The notes under the pieces were generated by a model. It was not told where the DNA came from, did no database searches, and saw only the letters and a program-made list of their open reading frames with translations. DNA of 24,757 nucleotides, taken from the NCBI RefSeq assembly GCF_000350225.1, contig NW_005179057.1:386777-411533 (forward strand). The letters are read 5' to 3'. Shown piece after piece: positions 7,239 through 18,466 of this stretch (position 1 is its first letter; every line of letters begins with the position of its first letter). The position numbers were made by a program, and so were the translations under genes. This DNA is from Chondrus crispus (lineage: Eukaryota; Rhodophyta; Florideophyceae; Gigartinales; Gigartinaceae).

Positions 7239-9647
7239 ATGCCGATTCAGGTTTCAGGGGAGCCGAATTTGCGTCTCGCATCTGCGGCATGTAGTCGTCG
7301 AGCAGGTGCTCTCTCTGTACTGCCTTCCAAATCTCTGGCAGCATACGCTAGTGCGAACAATGTCCTACTCCTAAATGCGGTTTCCCACGAAGTCTATGCC
7401 GTGCTCCCCCTGCACGACGCTGCGGTGACTGCCGTCCACTTGACAGCTACAAGAAACAAACAAGTCTTGCTTTTCGCGGCAGCCGCAGATGGAAAGATAT
7501 CTGTGGCTAGTATACGTGACCATCATGTGGTCGATGTCACAAAATGGGTGGCACATGGGGGGCAGCCTTGCGCTGCAATTCACGCGTGCGATGTCGACGG
7601 CATGGCCCTCATCACAGCAGGAATGGAAGGTGAATTGCGTTTATGGCGCCAAGGTGCGGATTTCGTGTCATGGAAGCTAGGCGCGAAGGTAGACGTGGCC
7701 CCACCCGGGGCGGTGCTCTTGGAGTGTGTGGCTATGCAACGCATTGCAGGGAATACAGCCCTAGTGGCTGTAGGCGGGACGAATCGACGCGTTTGGCTCT
7801 TTTCCGCCGTGCTAGGCGAAGATCCTTGTCTACGAAAGGCAGCAGTACTAGATGGGCATCGTGATTGGATCAGGGGACTCGCATTCTCTGCAACTACTGA
7901 AGAAGGTGCTTTCCGACTTGCGAGCGCGTCGAAGGACGGCACTGCCCGCATTTGGCAAGTGCAGCGAATTGGTGAAAAAGAACCTGACACTTTTGACGTA
8001 CATACGGCGAGGGTTGAGGCGCTGCTCTCCGACGAAAAGTGGTCGTTTACTGCGGAGGCCCTCCTGGACGAGCACACCGCTGCAGTTCATTCTGTGGAGT
8101 TTGGCGGACCGTCGAACACTTCAAAGCTGCTCACTTCTTCTATGGATTGCAGCATTGTGCTTTGGAGCTTAGAAGGCCGACGCTGGGAAAGTGTAGCGCG
8201 TTTTGGACTTCTAGGTGGAAGCTCTGCTCATGCTTTAGGATTCTTTGGAGCATCCTTTGTCAATGCGAAGTGCGATGAGGTCCTTGGACATAATTTTGCT
8301 GGTGCTTTGCACTGCTGGCGGGCAAAGTCACTTATAGATAGCAACGTCGAGTTCCTTGCAAAGTCGGCACCCAGTGGGCACTTTGGTATGGTTACGGATC
8401 TAGCGTGGGAACCACAAGGAAGGTACCTCCTCACCTGCAGCGAAGATAAGACGGCACGGATTTTCGCAGAGGTGGAAGAGGACGATTGCCATCGTTTTGT
8501 CGAATGGGCGAGACCGCAAGTTCATGGACATGCCTTATTTGCCGTGCAATTCTGCGATAAGGACGGCAGAAAATACGTGTCGGGTGCCGAAGAACGCATG
8601 TTGAGAATGTTTGAAGCCCCAAGTCGCTTCCGCCTACCGGGGGAAACTGATGTCAATGTATATGGGTCGAAGAGGGCTACATCAGCTGTAGTACCGGAGC
8701 TAGGCTTGTCGAACAAAGCCACTTACGAGGCTGAAAAAGAGGACGACGCGAAAGAAGAAGATGATGAGGGGAGTAAATCGACAAATGCAGTCAGTGAGGA
8801 CCTGCTTGTAACTTCGTTTGGGGCGGCGCGAGCAAAATCAATCGTGCCTTTAGAAGAAGACCTCAAACAGAAGCGACTGTGGCCCGAGACGGCAAAATTG
8901 TATGGTCACGGCAACGAGATATCGTGTGTTGCTGCAGATCCTAATAATGCTGTCTTGGCATCTGCTTGCAAGGCCCAGACTGCGAAGGATGCGGTCATTA
9001 TTCTATGGGACTCCAACAATGGAGTTGAATGCGGCAGACTGTTGGCACATGATCTCACGATCAACCAAATGACGTTTTCAGAAGATGGGAAGGCAATTTC
9101 AGCAGTGTCAAGAGATCGTTCAGTCTCAATTTTCCGAAAGACTGAGGTTGGGAGCAGGTTTGGCTTTTCAACTGCGATTCAGAAGAAAGGAGCTCACTCT
9201 CGACTCATCTACACGTGTGCATGGTTGTTTGGTGATGAGTTCATTGCTACGGGAGGGAGGGACAAGTACCTCAAAGTCTTCACGACCGGCTTGCCTTCCC
9301 AAGACGGAGGCATGTCTGAGGTCTACAAGCAGAAGTTTGACTCGGGCGTTTCAGCTCTTGATGCAGTCAGCATCGCCGGTGATGGAAGACACGTCGTTGT
9401 GGCAGCTGGCTTCGTAGCTGGACATATCCGTCTTTTCGAAGCCGAAATCGATGCACATGGAAGCTTATCAATAGAGCAAGTGTACTCCACAAACCTACAG
9501 ACTCGGTGCGGCAGTCGGATAACGAATATCCAATGGAGGCCGGAGAGCTCCATACAAGAAGCAGGCATTCTCAACATACAGCTTGGTGTGGCGAGCGAAG
9601 ATCTTTCTGTGCGAGTGTTGGAGTTTCGATTTGCAAGAGGTGCTTAA
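7239..9647 (+). CDS. ELP2: Elongator complex subunit ELP2 (WD40 protein)
   Basis: Intronless, 802 residues, close to yeast (788) and human (826) ELP2. At least seven WD40 blades can be read. Examples are DGHRDWIRGLAF...SKDGTARIWQ (about 203-241), DEHTAAVHSVEF (about 276-315), GHFGMVTDLAW...SEDKTARIF (about 379-412) and GHALFAVQF (about 427-462). After an acidic linker (about 498-515) come KLYGHGNEISCVA...SACK (about 552-595) and AHDLTINQMTFS...SRDRSVSIF (about 600-634). The LWPE...KLYGHGNE block and the SACKAQ segment are the wording typical of ELP2. In the family, ELP2 forms two beta-propellers holding Elp1 and Elp3 in the Elongator, which modifies wobble uridines of tRNA. The gene converges on the porphobilinogen deaminase gene. 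Confidence 0.92.
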   Translation: MPIQVSGEPNLRLASAACSRRAGALSVLPSKSLAAYASANNVLLLNAVSHEVYAVLPLHDAAVTAVHLTATRNKQVLLFAAAADGKISVASIRDHHVVDVTKWVAHGGQPCAAIHACDVDGMALITAGMEGELRLWRQGADFVSWKLGAKVDVAPPGAVLLECVAMQRIAGNTALVAVGGTNRRVWLFSAVLGEDPCLRKAAVLDGHRDWIRGLAFSATTEEGAFRLASASKDGTARIWQVQRIGEKEPDTFDVHTARVEALLSDEKWSFTAEALLDEHTAAVHSVEFGGPSNTSKLLTSSMDCSIVLWSLEGRRWESVARFGLLGGSSAHALGFFGASFVNAKCDEVLGHNFAGALHCWRAKSLIDSNVEFLAKSAPSGHFGMVTDLAWEPQGRYLLTCSEDKTARIFAEVEEDDCHRFVEWARPQVHGHALFAVQFCDKDGRKYVSGAEERMLRMFEAPSRFRLPGETDVNVYGSKRATSAVVPELGLSNKATYEAEKEDDAKEEDDEGSKSTNAVSEDLLVTSFGAARAKSIVPLEEDLKQKRLWPETAKLYGHGNEISCVAADPNNAVLASACKAQTAKDAVIILWDSNNGVECGRLLAHDLTINQMTFSEDGKAISAVSRDRSVSIFRKTEVGSRFGFSTAIQKKGAHSRLIYTCAWLFGDEFIATGGRDKYLKVFTTGLPSQDGGMSEVYKQKFDSGVSALDAVSIAGDGRHVVVAAGFVAGHIRLFEAEIDAHGSLSIEQVYSTNLQTRCGSRITNIQWRPESSIQEAGILNIQLGVASEDLSVRVLEFRFARGA

Positions 9648-9909
9648 AGGCTGGACAAACTATTTAGAACTAACTTTTTACAGGCAAACAAATGACAAAC
9701 TCGACAAAATGATCTGTACATATTAGTCCAATGTGCCTCATGCAACGCTGCTTGCACGACATGAACGCACGTCAGCGCAGCGTCGCAGCTTGCTTCATGT
9801 ACCAGCTCACCGCGCTCCCGCAGTGCCGCCCGGGAATGCCATGTCACAATAATCCGACTGCATGGCGAAGTTTACTTTCCCTTCTCCAAAGATAAAAAAT
9901 TGCGCCCCA
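9648..9909. other. Intergenic region between convergent ELP2 and porphobilinogen deaminase genes
   Basis: These 262 bases separate two stop codons and must hold both 3' ends. I see no gene, repeat or structured RNA in them. Confidence 0.5.
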
Positions 9910-11235
<1,326 letters not shown>

Positions 11236-11428
11236 TCAGCGAGCACCTCGCTTCTCACCGCTCCGCCACGCCTGCGCTCTGTACTTGTACTGCTCGGCTG
11301 TGTGATCTAATCAAAAGATCCGACTGCCTGTGTGTCTTGGCTTGCCTCTTTCCGATGGCATTGCTGTGACAATTTGTCCAAGCTGTTTTTCCTCAAGTTC
11401 TTTTGCAGGGCCTGCTTTCAGAGTGTAC

Positions 11429-11444
11429 AGTACCCAAGGGTACT
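11429..11444. repeat. Inverted repeat AGTACCC-AA-GGGTACT
   Basis: Seven-base arms separated by two bases, in the non-coding region between the deaminase and gene A. The tiny spacer makes a near-palindromic protein site more likely than an RNA hairpin. No function is assigned. Confidence 0.5.
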
Positions 11445-12269
11445 TTCAGCTTTTTTTCTCTCTTGCACATTTAGGGGGAACACGTTCGTGTCTTAAACAG
11501 ATGCCGACATCGGCCTCATCGCAAGTCGACTAACGACAATCTCTTCACTGTGCTTCGAGTTACAGAGCCGCAATCCAACGGCGTCTCACATCCCCCAAAA
11601 CCAAACCACTAAAACTAGAATAGCCACGGTGCAAGGATAGACATAAACACTCAATAGCCCGTTTCTACAGCTTTCACATTAATTGCAGATTCCCTGACTG
11701 CAATGCAATGTATTTCGAAACAAACTTTTGCTTTGCGCTTTGTGAGAATCCACACCCGCTCTACGCATCATAAACTTAATTTTCAAAGATGCCAGTACAT
11801 CCATGCCCCCCATAATCCATCCATTTCTCCTGTCGTTTGTTAGCAACATTTTGCGGTAGTAGTCTCTGGCGACAGATGACTGAAAGTTACATTTTGCATT
11901 TGGTTTTAGAACACTCTCTCCTCAAACCACCATTTCTGTGAAATTGTACGTTTTCGTTGGGACCGGGAATATTCCATGGGTGCACGTAGTTCCCGTGAAT
12001 CGACCTACAAGTGATGATACCAAGAAATATTCTGCAACTTTTAACACATGCCCATATATCAATACACTTGGATAGTCGATGTCATCAATTCAGCAAGCAT
12101 GGTATATCTCTTCTAGATCAGTCATTTGTTTAGCAGTACTGTACCGTTCTTAAGCTATCACAACCATACTCCCAACTCTATACACTCCCACACAAGCTTC
12201 ATACGCCACCGAGAACGCATTCCCAGTGTCTGCATCGTCTATCTCTCGGTTCTCAACAGATCACCAAGC

Positions 12270-13283
12270 ATGAGCACTTTCCTCTCTTCGGCATGCTTTC
12301 TCTTTCTTGTTTTCGTCAGAGCTGCATGGGGCCAAACCTGCGTCTTTACCGACACGCGGTGTACCTGTTCTTTTGGGTCTTCGGCAGGCGCCTGGTATGT
12401 GTCAGAATCTCTTTCTCGTTCACGATATACATACGATGACTGCAAACTAACATGCCAAAAACATAATGATCAAACATCTCTAGTTACGAGCCAACAGGAA
12501 CCATTGACGGAGTGCAAGTATGTGCTCGTAGAACCTGCGATCCAGGTTGGAAGTGCGACTGCGAGGGCGATTACTTCTGTGACGTTGCCGACGTTGATGT
12601 ATACACACTCATCGACCAAAACGACATTCTTTTGACCACAGACGTGCCGTGTCAAGTCATAACACAGCAGACTGTCACAAGCTCTGGTTTCAAGTTGGGA
12701 TACTTTCATCCGCAATTCTCAGATAAAGGCTTGTTGGACCAGCAATGCCAGACCTTTGCTTGGTTTTTGGATGGCGTTCTTCAAGATAACTTTAATACTC
12801 TGACTGCTGTGTCGAACTCTAACTTGGAGACGGTAAAGACCTCGCTCAGCGATTGGAACCTGCTTCCTCTTCGCTCTGGGTCTGTGATAGGTACATTGCG
12901 CTTCATCCGTTTTCAACCTCAACTCGAACACATTCGCGAGGAGCAATGCACGCGGATGACCTTCCTTTTTTGTTGTTTGTCTCTGACCATATTTTTGATT
13001 TTTTTTGGCACTTAACGTTCAAATAGGATTTCGATGGAAGGACGAAGACTACTACTGCTACAATAGTATTTCAAACTTGAATATTAATGGAACCGAAACC
13101 GACACTAGGGATACAACGCTCGTGACTCACCGCTTCTCAAATATTTTTGAAACAGATTGGTTTGCTGCTGACTTCGTAGAGAGTAGTTCATGGTCTGACC
13201 CAAAAACTACGAGCTTTGGAGATAGCTTCGACCCAGAAAATGTGACCCTCACAAATACGTATTGGCGTATTAAGGTTTTGTAA
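12270..13283 (+). CDS. Secreted 12-cysteine protein, paralogue A (two introns); unrecognised family
   Basis: Three exons, 12270-12394, 12484-12890 and 13027-13283, give 262 residues. Intron 1 is 89 bp (GTATGT...CTCTAG, branch point CTAAC at 12447-12451); intron 2 is 136 bp (GTACAT...AATAG). The protein starts with a signal peptide (MSTFLSSACFLFLVFVRAAWG, cut probably before QTCVF). Nine cysteines follow in the order C-x6-C-T-C-x8-C-x12-C-x4-C-x2-GW-x-C-x-C-x5-C, then Cys 10, Cys 11 after 31 residues, the block AWFLDGVL, and FRWKDEDYYCYN with Cys 12. The splice models are supported because the first junction creates the fourth conserved cysteine and the second restores the FR[FW]K block. There is an NGT glycosylation site and no second membrane segment. 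It is clearly paralogous to B and C but the most divergent of the three. Function unknown; an extracellular role is inferred. Confidence 0.85.
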
Positions 13284-13540
13284 AATGGTTAGGGGTACTT
13301 TCGTATCATTGACCGTAGTCGAGACGACTACTCCGAGATCTCGAAAGCACATCATTAACAGAATGAATCTTTTTATTCAGAAGTAGGTTGAGGACTATCC
13401 CGCCTATACTTTTTTCGATTCATTTTCTCTTCCAAACACGAAGAGAATATCAGCTTGCTGTGAAACTTAGTGGTTTCTATTTCAAACCACCTGTGTTTCT
13501 ATTACTGCAATCAACATTGCCGGATTGAACTGCATCGCAG
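13284..13540. other. Shared 3' region of convergent genes A and B
   Basis: These 257 bases separate the stop codons of the tail-to-tail paralogues. They hold a hairpin with 7-bp arms, GTAGTCG-AGA-CGACTAC (13315-13331), directly followed by the 10-bp palindrome CGAGATCTCG (13334-13343). TTTATT at about 13371-13376 reads AATAAA on the minus strand and may be the polyadenylation signal of gene B. Confidence 0.5.
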
Positions 13541-14440
13541 CTAGAGTTGAGCAACAGATGTTGGACCAGAAATTGTGTCGGCAATCTGGATTCTGTAATA
13601 CCAGTTCGAACGCTTATTATCCGCGTTCGTGTCATCCCTTGGCTCCCAGTGATCTGTACCATTCGATATTGGGCTTCCAGAAAACTTCGTTTTACGGAGA
13701 GGTAGAAATTTCTTGAGATCTGTTTCGCTCTCATCTGCGGCCGTGTTTGCTTCGGTAAGTGTGAAGGAAGGAAGAAACCAGTCCTGAGAATATTCTCGCG
13801 AGTAGTGAGTTGTAGTAACTCCAGTGTTGGTACTTATCTCAGTTCCGTTGACAAGCATTTCCGAGAAATGTTTGTAGCAGTAGTATGACGCTTCTTTAAA
13901 GCGGAATGCAAGTAAGTCTCCCGGCCGCAATTCCAGGAGCGAGTGGTCTTCCCTCTTTGAATGTTCGGTGTCTACTACCAATGCAGACATAGAAGGAACG
14001 AGCTTGTGGTTTCCCAGAAGAATGCCATTATGCCACCACGCAATCTGCGTGCAGTCATCCGCCAGGACACCATTCTTTGAAATGTGAATCTTGAAAGTTC
14101 CCAGACTTATTTCTCGAGAATTCACCAACGAACTTGAAGCCGTTTGGCAAGCTGCCGTGGCTTGAGCGACATCTGGAAGGTTATTGACCACGTTGACGTT
14201 TTTTGGGGCTAAGTAGCAAACGTGAGTTCGTCCTCCACATGCGCATGTCCAACCAGCTTTGCAAAATCGTCTCGTACACATGCCCGGTTGGCCGACAATC
14301 TTATCCCAACAAATTCCTTGATTTTCCGGTCCGATCTTGCAGCTGCATCGATCAGGGTCAAATCGACAGGGCCCTAAGTCTCCTGCCACGTGCGCAACAA
14401 CTAAGCACAAAACCAGGAATGAAGTATACGCGTTTTTCAT
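13541..14440 (-). CDS. Secreted 12-cysteine protein, paralogue B (intronless); unrecognised family
   Basis: A single open frame of 299 residues from the ATG at 14440-14438; the codons upstream in frame include no ATG. A signal peptide (MKNAYTSFLVLCLVVAHVAG) precedes DLGPCRF. Its mature part has twelve cysteines in the same order as A and C: C-x6-C-S-C-x9-C-x10-C-x4-C-x2-GW-x-C-x-C-x6-C, Cys 10, 31 residues, Cys 11 followed by TQIAWWHNGILLG, and FRFKEASYYCYKHF with Cys 12. NGTE downstream is a possible N-glycosylation site. The C-terminal third carries DWFLPSF and ends near WYYRIQI, matched by FYFRMTI in C. Being uninterrupted, B serves as the template for the splice models of A and C. It is nearest to C, with roughly 60% identity by eye in the cysteine module. 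The biochemical function is unknown. Confidence 0.88.
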   Translation of the reverse strand: MKNAYTSFLVLCLVVAHVAGDLGPCRFDPDRCSCKIGPENQGICWDKIVGQPGMCTRRFCKAGWTCACGGRTHVCYLAPKNVNVVNNLPDVAQATAACQTASSSLVNSREISLGTFKIHISKNGVLADDCTQIAWWHNGILLGNHKLVPSMSALVVDTEHSKREDHSLLELRPGDLLAFRFKEASYYCYKHFSEMLVNGTEISTNTGVTTTHYSREYSQDWFLPSFTLTEANTAADESETDLKKFLPLRKTKFSGSPISNGTDHWEPRDDTNADNKRSNWYYRIQIADTISGPTSVAQL

Positions 14441-17142
14441 TTCAAAAAGTTGGTATATCAACTTCAAAGTCTTTTGCTTAAGAATTGGACAAAGTTTTTG
14501 AATATCGTGGACTGATGGTGTTTCCCAGCTGAGGTTGATGCGGAAAGTAGTGTTACGTTTGGAACAACGGTAGAAATTGCTCTTTGTGTGTCGTTTTAAA
14601 CTGTTGTGCAGTTTTGATGTGTGGCAGAAGTACCGTGGGGAAAGGAAAAAAAGCTATTTAAAGCAAAGGAAAAGGAAGATGTGGCCAGAAATTTCAGTCC
14701 TCTCTTGAGATATTATCCGCAGCACGCGTGAGAGATTAGGAAACATGACTACGGGAAGGTGCATAGAGTCACCTGAAACTCCGAGCAGTCGTCTTTCAGA
14801 ACTAAATTATAGGAAATGGGTTGTAATTGTGCACTATTGAAATACTCCATGTAAGAGCAGTAAAGGAGACAAGGACGAACTTGCTTCTAACGAAAAGATG
14901 CAGACCACTGCGAAGCAACTGCGGGAGATTTCTATATCTCGTCGCTGTCTTTGTTGCCTTTGTCTTTAAGAGTTTGCGCCAGGAAACAAAATCCTTTCGA
15001 GTGGCAGCAGAGATGCCCATTGCTTTCTAATACTGACCACCGACAGGAAAATGTTTTCGCAATTGATTTGCAATAGCTTTTTGAGACGGAGAAAGAGAAG
15101 ACGCAGTACACCTGGTCTTCCACACGCTTACGTCATTTGAAAAAGTCTTTGCACGTCCCGAGAGTATGCGGAAGATAAACGTAATCGAGCTGTTGCTGTA
15201 AAAATGTGAATCACTTTCGCTATTACAAGTATCGACTGAAGTAAAAAGCCTTGAAATGCAATGCTTTCCCCCAGTGCAGTTTGTTTACAGTTAAACGAAT
15301 CCTGATATTCTGTTCCGGACAGATGGCTACTTTCTTCAATTTATCAACGCAAAAGTTATACTGGCTTCCGTGAAATCTCGTTGCAGTACTTGTATTTTGA
15401 AAACACAAACAAACAATCGACTGGAATCTGTGGACGTCGTCAAGTGTTTTTCATAAAAGCTGTGCTGACTACTCTCTCCTCCAACTGAAAAACATAAGCA
15501 ATGTTGGACTGGATCAGATCTCACGGCTTAAAAGACATGAACAAGAACATGGGATATGTACTTTCGTTCTCGAAATAATCCCACTCGAATAAACACTTAT
15601 GCTCTATATGTCAATTTTCCACACAGATGTTTGTTTCGCTTATTCGCAGTAACACAATCGTCAACCGAAAGGAGAAGGAAACAGGATACGTATGCGAAGG
15701 GAACTCATGTCACGACGTGTCCTGATTGTAAAATCCCTTGCTTGTTTGTTTAACGTATCGGCGTCCTTTCTTTTGCCCCTACTCAGGATAGCAGGACAAG
15801 ACCTTCGTCGACCTTGCAGTACTCTGCTGACCACTGTGTTTCTCAATTGGTAACATCATTTTCATATCCTATTAAGGATATATATATATATTTATTATTA
15901 CCATTATGAAAACAACACTATAAATCTGACCATTATCTCCCAGTCGAAGATGTTTGAAGAAAGAGGGTAAAGAAAGGGATTTTTTCAAATGGCTTTCGTT
16001 CCTTTTTGCGTTTCCTTCTTTAAAATACTCAAGGCTTCACAGTTTTTCCTTTCCACAAGTTTCATTTGAGCCCGACGCTAAAGCTAAGTATGTCATCCAC
16101 GATGTAGGAAGTTGCATAACGTTTTCTCAAAGCCCCTACGCCCAGTATGGACCTTTCGACAAATGGCTTCTCCAGATTACTCGAGCATACGGGGTTTCCA
16201 TCCTTACGATTTTTCACTGTGATTTCCTCAAGGTTCTATTCGAGAAACGGCAGTCCTATCGGGATATCTACAGTGATTACGACTAAGCAGGCAATTGGCT
16301 TCAGGGCGCCGCGCAGAGAATATAAAATTTTGCTTCAGGTTCCCGAGCAATGTCCTGTGGAAAGAATTGGCTCGCATCTCCGTTGCGAGTGTCATTCTTT
16401 TTTAGAGTTGAGGCGCGAACATGCTCGTTGACTACAGTCTTAGGCATACCTTGACGCTTCTTCAGGACGTGAAAACGTCTGAAGGTCAAAAGCCGAAGGG
16501 GAAAGTCTCTGGTGCTGCTTCAAAACCAATGCTCTCGTTAATGTCAGAAGACAGAAGATAAAATACGGATTGTACCGGGTTATAAAACGTAGTGTTTGGA
16601 AATTGAAGGGGGAACGGTTTTGAGCTGATTAAATTGAAGCTCCGTGTTGGGGCTTTTAAGGCATATGCTGTAGTTTGTGATTTGAGTAACCCATTTTCTG
16701 GGGTTTCAGTACCATTTTCAACCCGTTTTCAGTTGATACTTAGAAGTATGAAGAGTATTTGTGGCATTCGATACCTGGCAGTAAAGACTACGACATCTCT
16801 CAGTCTCCGCTATGAGGCATCATCTATTAAGGTAAAACGGCAACCGTGCTCCGCATTCAAACTTGACTTAAAACACAAATACTGAAGCGTTTGGATCCCC
16901 TTGCAATGCAGATATACGCGAGAGGGTAACCGTGCATGTATTCGCATGTATGTGTTGTAGTGCTTCGTCTCGCGTGTGCTTTTGATTGCAACCCACGGCC
17001 TCTTTGCAGGAATTGCTTCTTAACAGGCATCCCCTCATATATGTGTAAAGACAAATAGTCAGAGGTTGGCAATCGATTCGCCGGACCTATCCTTATCGTT
17101 GCAACTATCGTCGAGGTGAGGACAAACGACCTATAGCTAGCA
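14441..17142. other. 2.7 kb region without a recognisable gene, between divergent paralogues B and C
   Basis: I looked for a fourth family member by its strongest words (WWHNG, FRFK, YYCYN and the GW-x-C-x-C stretch) on both strands and found none. Open frames here are short, mostly begin at non-ATG codons and resemble nothing known. The sequence is AT-richer than the housekeeping region. An AT-rich stretch at about 15860-15905 includes the inverted repeat ATATCCT-ATTA-AGGATAT (15864-15881). Promoters of B and C must lie at its two ends. No tRNA, terminal repeats or transposase was seen. Confidence 0.55.
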
Positions 17143-18091
17143 ATGGCGCAAGCGTTAACACTGCTTCACCTGACGGTCATCGTAGCGGCTCTGAGCGTGG
17201 GAGTTATTGGCGGCGAGGAAGGGCCATGCCGTTTCGAGGGCGATTTTTGTCAGTACACTCGCCTTCTGAAACTGTCTTCTCATGCAGCGAAAACGAAAAC
17301 TAACCCACTCCATTTGGATTGCGAAAACAGGTAGTTGTAAGTTCGGTAAAGAAAAGCAGGGTATATGTTGGGACCAGATAGCAGGTGTGCCATCACCCAC
17401 CTCCTGTCGGTCGAGATTTTGCCGAGCTGGTTGGGTGTGCTCCTGTCCTGGAAGAACGCATGTCTGTGTGTTAAAGGAAAGGGTGGTAAATGTCATCGAT
17501 GAGCGGTTCACGAACGACACCGCGACCTGTCACAAAGAGACATTGTTAAAAACCGTACCACCGTTCTTGAAGCTCGGATCATGGAATCCGAGCATCTCGC
17601 AGAAGGGTTTGGCGGCGAACGCATGTTCCGAACTCGCATGGTGGCACAACGGTGTGTTGATGGGTGTATACGGCAAGGAGCCTCAAATCACGGGGGCCAA
17701 CTTGGGGGCGCAGATGGTCAGGAGGACAAAGCACGTACTGCTTGAGTTGCAGAAAAATGACACTATTGCGTTTCGCTTCAAGAACGGGAGTTACCACTGC
17801 TACAACCACTTTTCCAATCTCAACGTCAACGGGGTGAATGTAACGACGCAGGAATCATCGATCGAAACATTGTATTCGAGGGGACATACTTCGAACTGGT
17901 TCATGCCGAGTTTTGTCCCAAACGTCAAGCAAGATTTAGACGAAGCAAGCATCACAGACTTCACGCCGCTGCGACCGACGATGTCCAACGGAGCGCCGGA
18001 TGTCATTGGAGAAGACAACTGGAAGGCGGTCGACGGTTCTGAAGATCACATGATAAGCAACTTCTACTTCAGAATGACAATCAAATTCTGA
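17143..18091 (+). CDS. Secreted 12-cysteine protein, paralogue C (one intron); unrecognised family
   Basis: Two exons, 17143-17248 and 17331-18091, give 288 residues. The 82-bp intron has an unusual donor, GTCAGT, ends AACAG and carries CTAAC at 17300-17304. Splicing T|GT creates the second conserved cysteine in FC-SC-KFG, matching RC-SC-KIG of B; unspliced reading meets TAG at the acceptor. A signal peptide (MAQALTLLHLTVIVAALSVG and a few more residues) precedes EEGPCRF. The mature part has C-x6-C-S-C-x9-C-x12-C-x4-C-x2-GW-x-C-x-C-x6-C, Cys 10, 31 residues, Cys 11 with SELAWWHNGVLMG, and FRFKNGSYHCYNHF with Cys 12. The end FYFRMTIKF matches the ends of A and B. NDT and NGS sites could be glycosylated. 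Secretion is strongly suggested; substrate or partner is unknown. The LSD1-like gene follows on the same strand. Confidence 0.87.
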
Positions 18092-18466
18092 GACAGGTGA
18101 AACCACCGCGATACGACTTGGTTCGGGTCGTGCGTGCTGAAGGTGACCACCCTTATGCCACGTGCTCGTTGGACAAAGTGCATTCGTGGAGTAGGTACAA
18201 TTAAATATAATTTGAGTTTTTTTTCTTAAAAGTCAGAAACTTTTTTTGGGGATACAGTTTGCCGCTAATTCGCATGAAAGTCTTCGCTAGACGCTGGCTG
18301 CTGCGGCATGACGCGAACTACTGCAACCCGCGCCGACCGCAACCGTGTTTGATCCACCTCGAGGTCATTTGTTGTTTTGTCACGTCTGGCATGCGTACTT
18401 GACCTTCGACTTTCTTCTCGAACGCTTTCTTTGAGAGGCTGGGTTGTCGCGCCTTGATTTGAATGA
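18092..18466. promoter_or_regulatory. Intergenic region between gene C and the LSD1-like gene
   Basis: These 375 bases must contain the 3' end of gene C and the promoter of the LSD1-like gene. Runs of T at about 18219-18226 and 18241-18247 lie in an AT-rich patch after gene C. Closer to the next gene I see no clear motif. A short upstream reading frame of nine codons (18463-18492) overlaps the LSD1-like start. Confidence 0.45.

Noticed and set aside
12011..12100. GTGATGA as a snoRNA box C
   Set aside because: No CTGA box D follows at a suitable distance.
12484..13015. Reading gene A through its second intron
   Set aside because: It ends in a hydrophobic tail without the FRWK...YYCYN block; splicing restores the block conserved in B and C.
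15954..16286. Frame of 110 codons between genes B and C
   Set aside because: It begins at TTG, has no family word of the 12-cysteine proteins and no recognisable domain.
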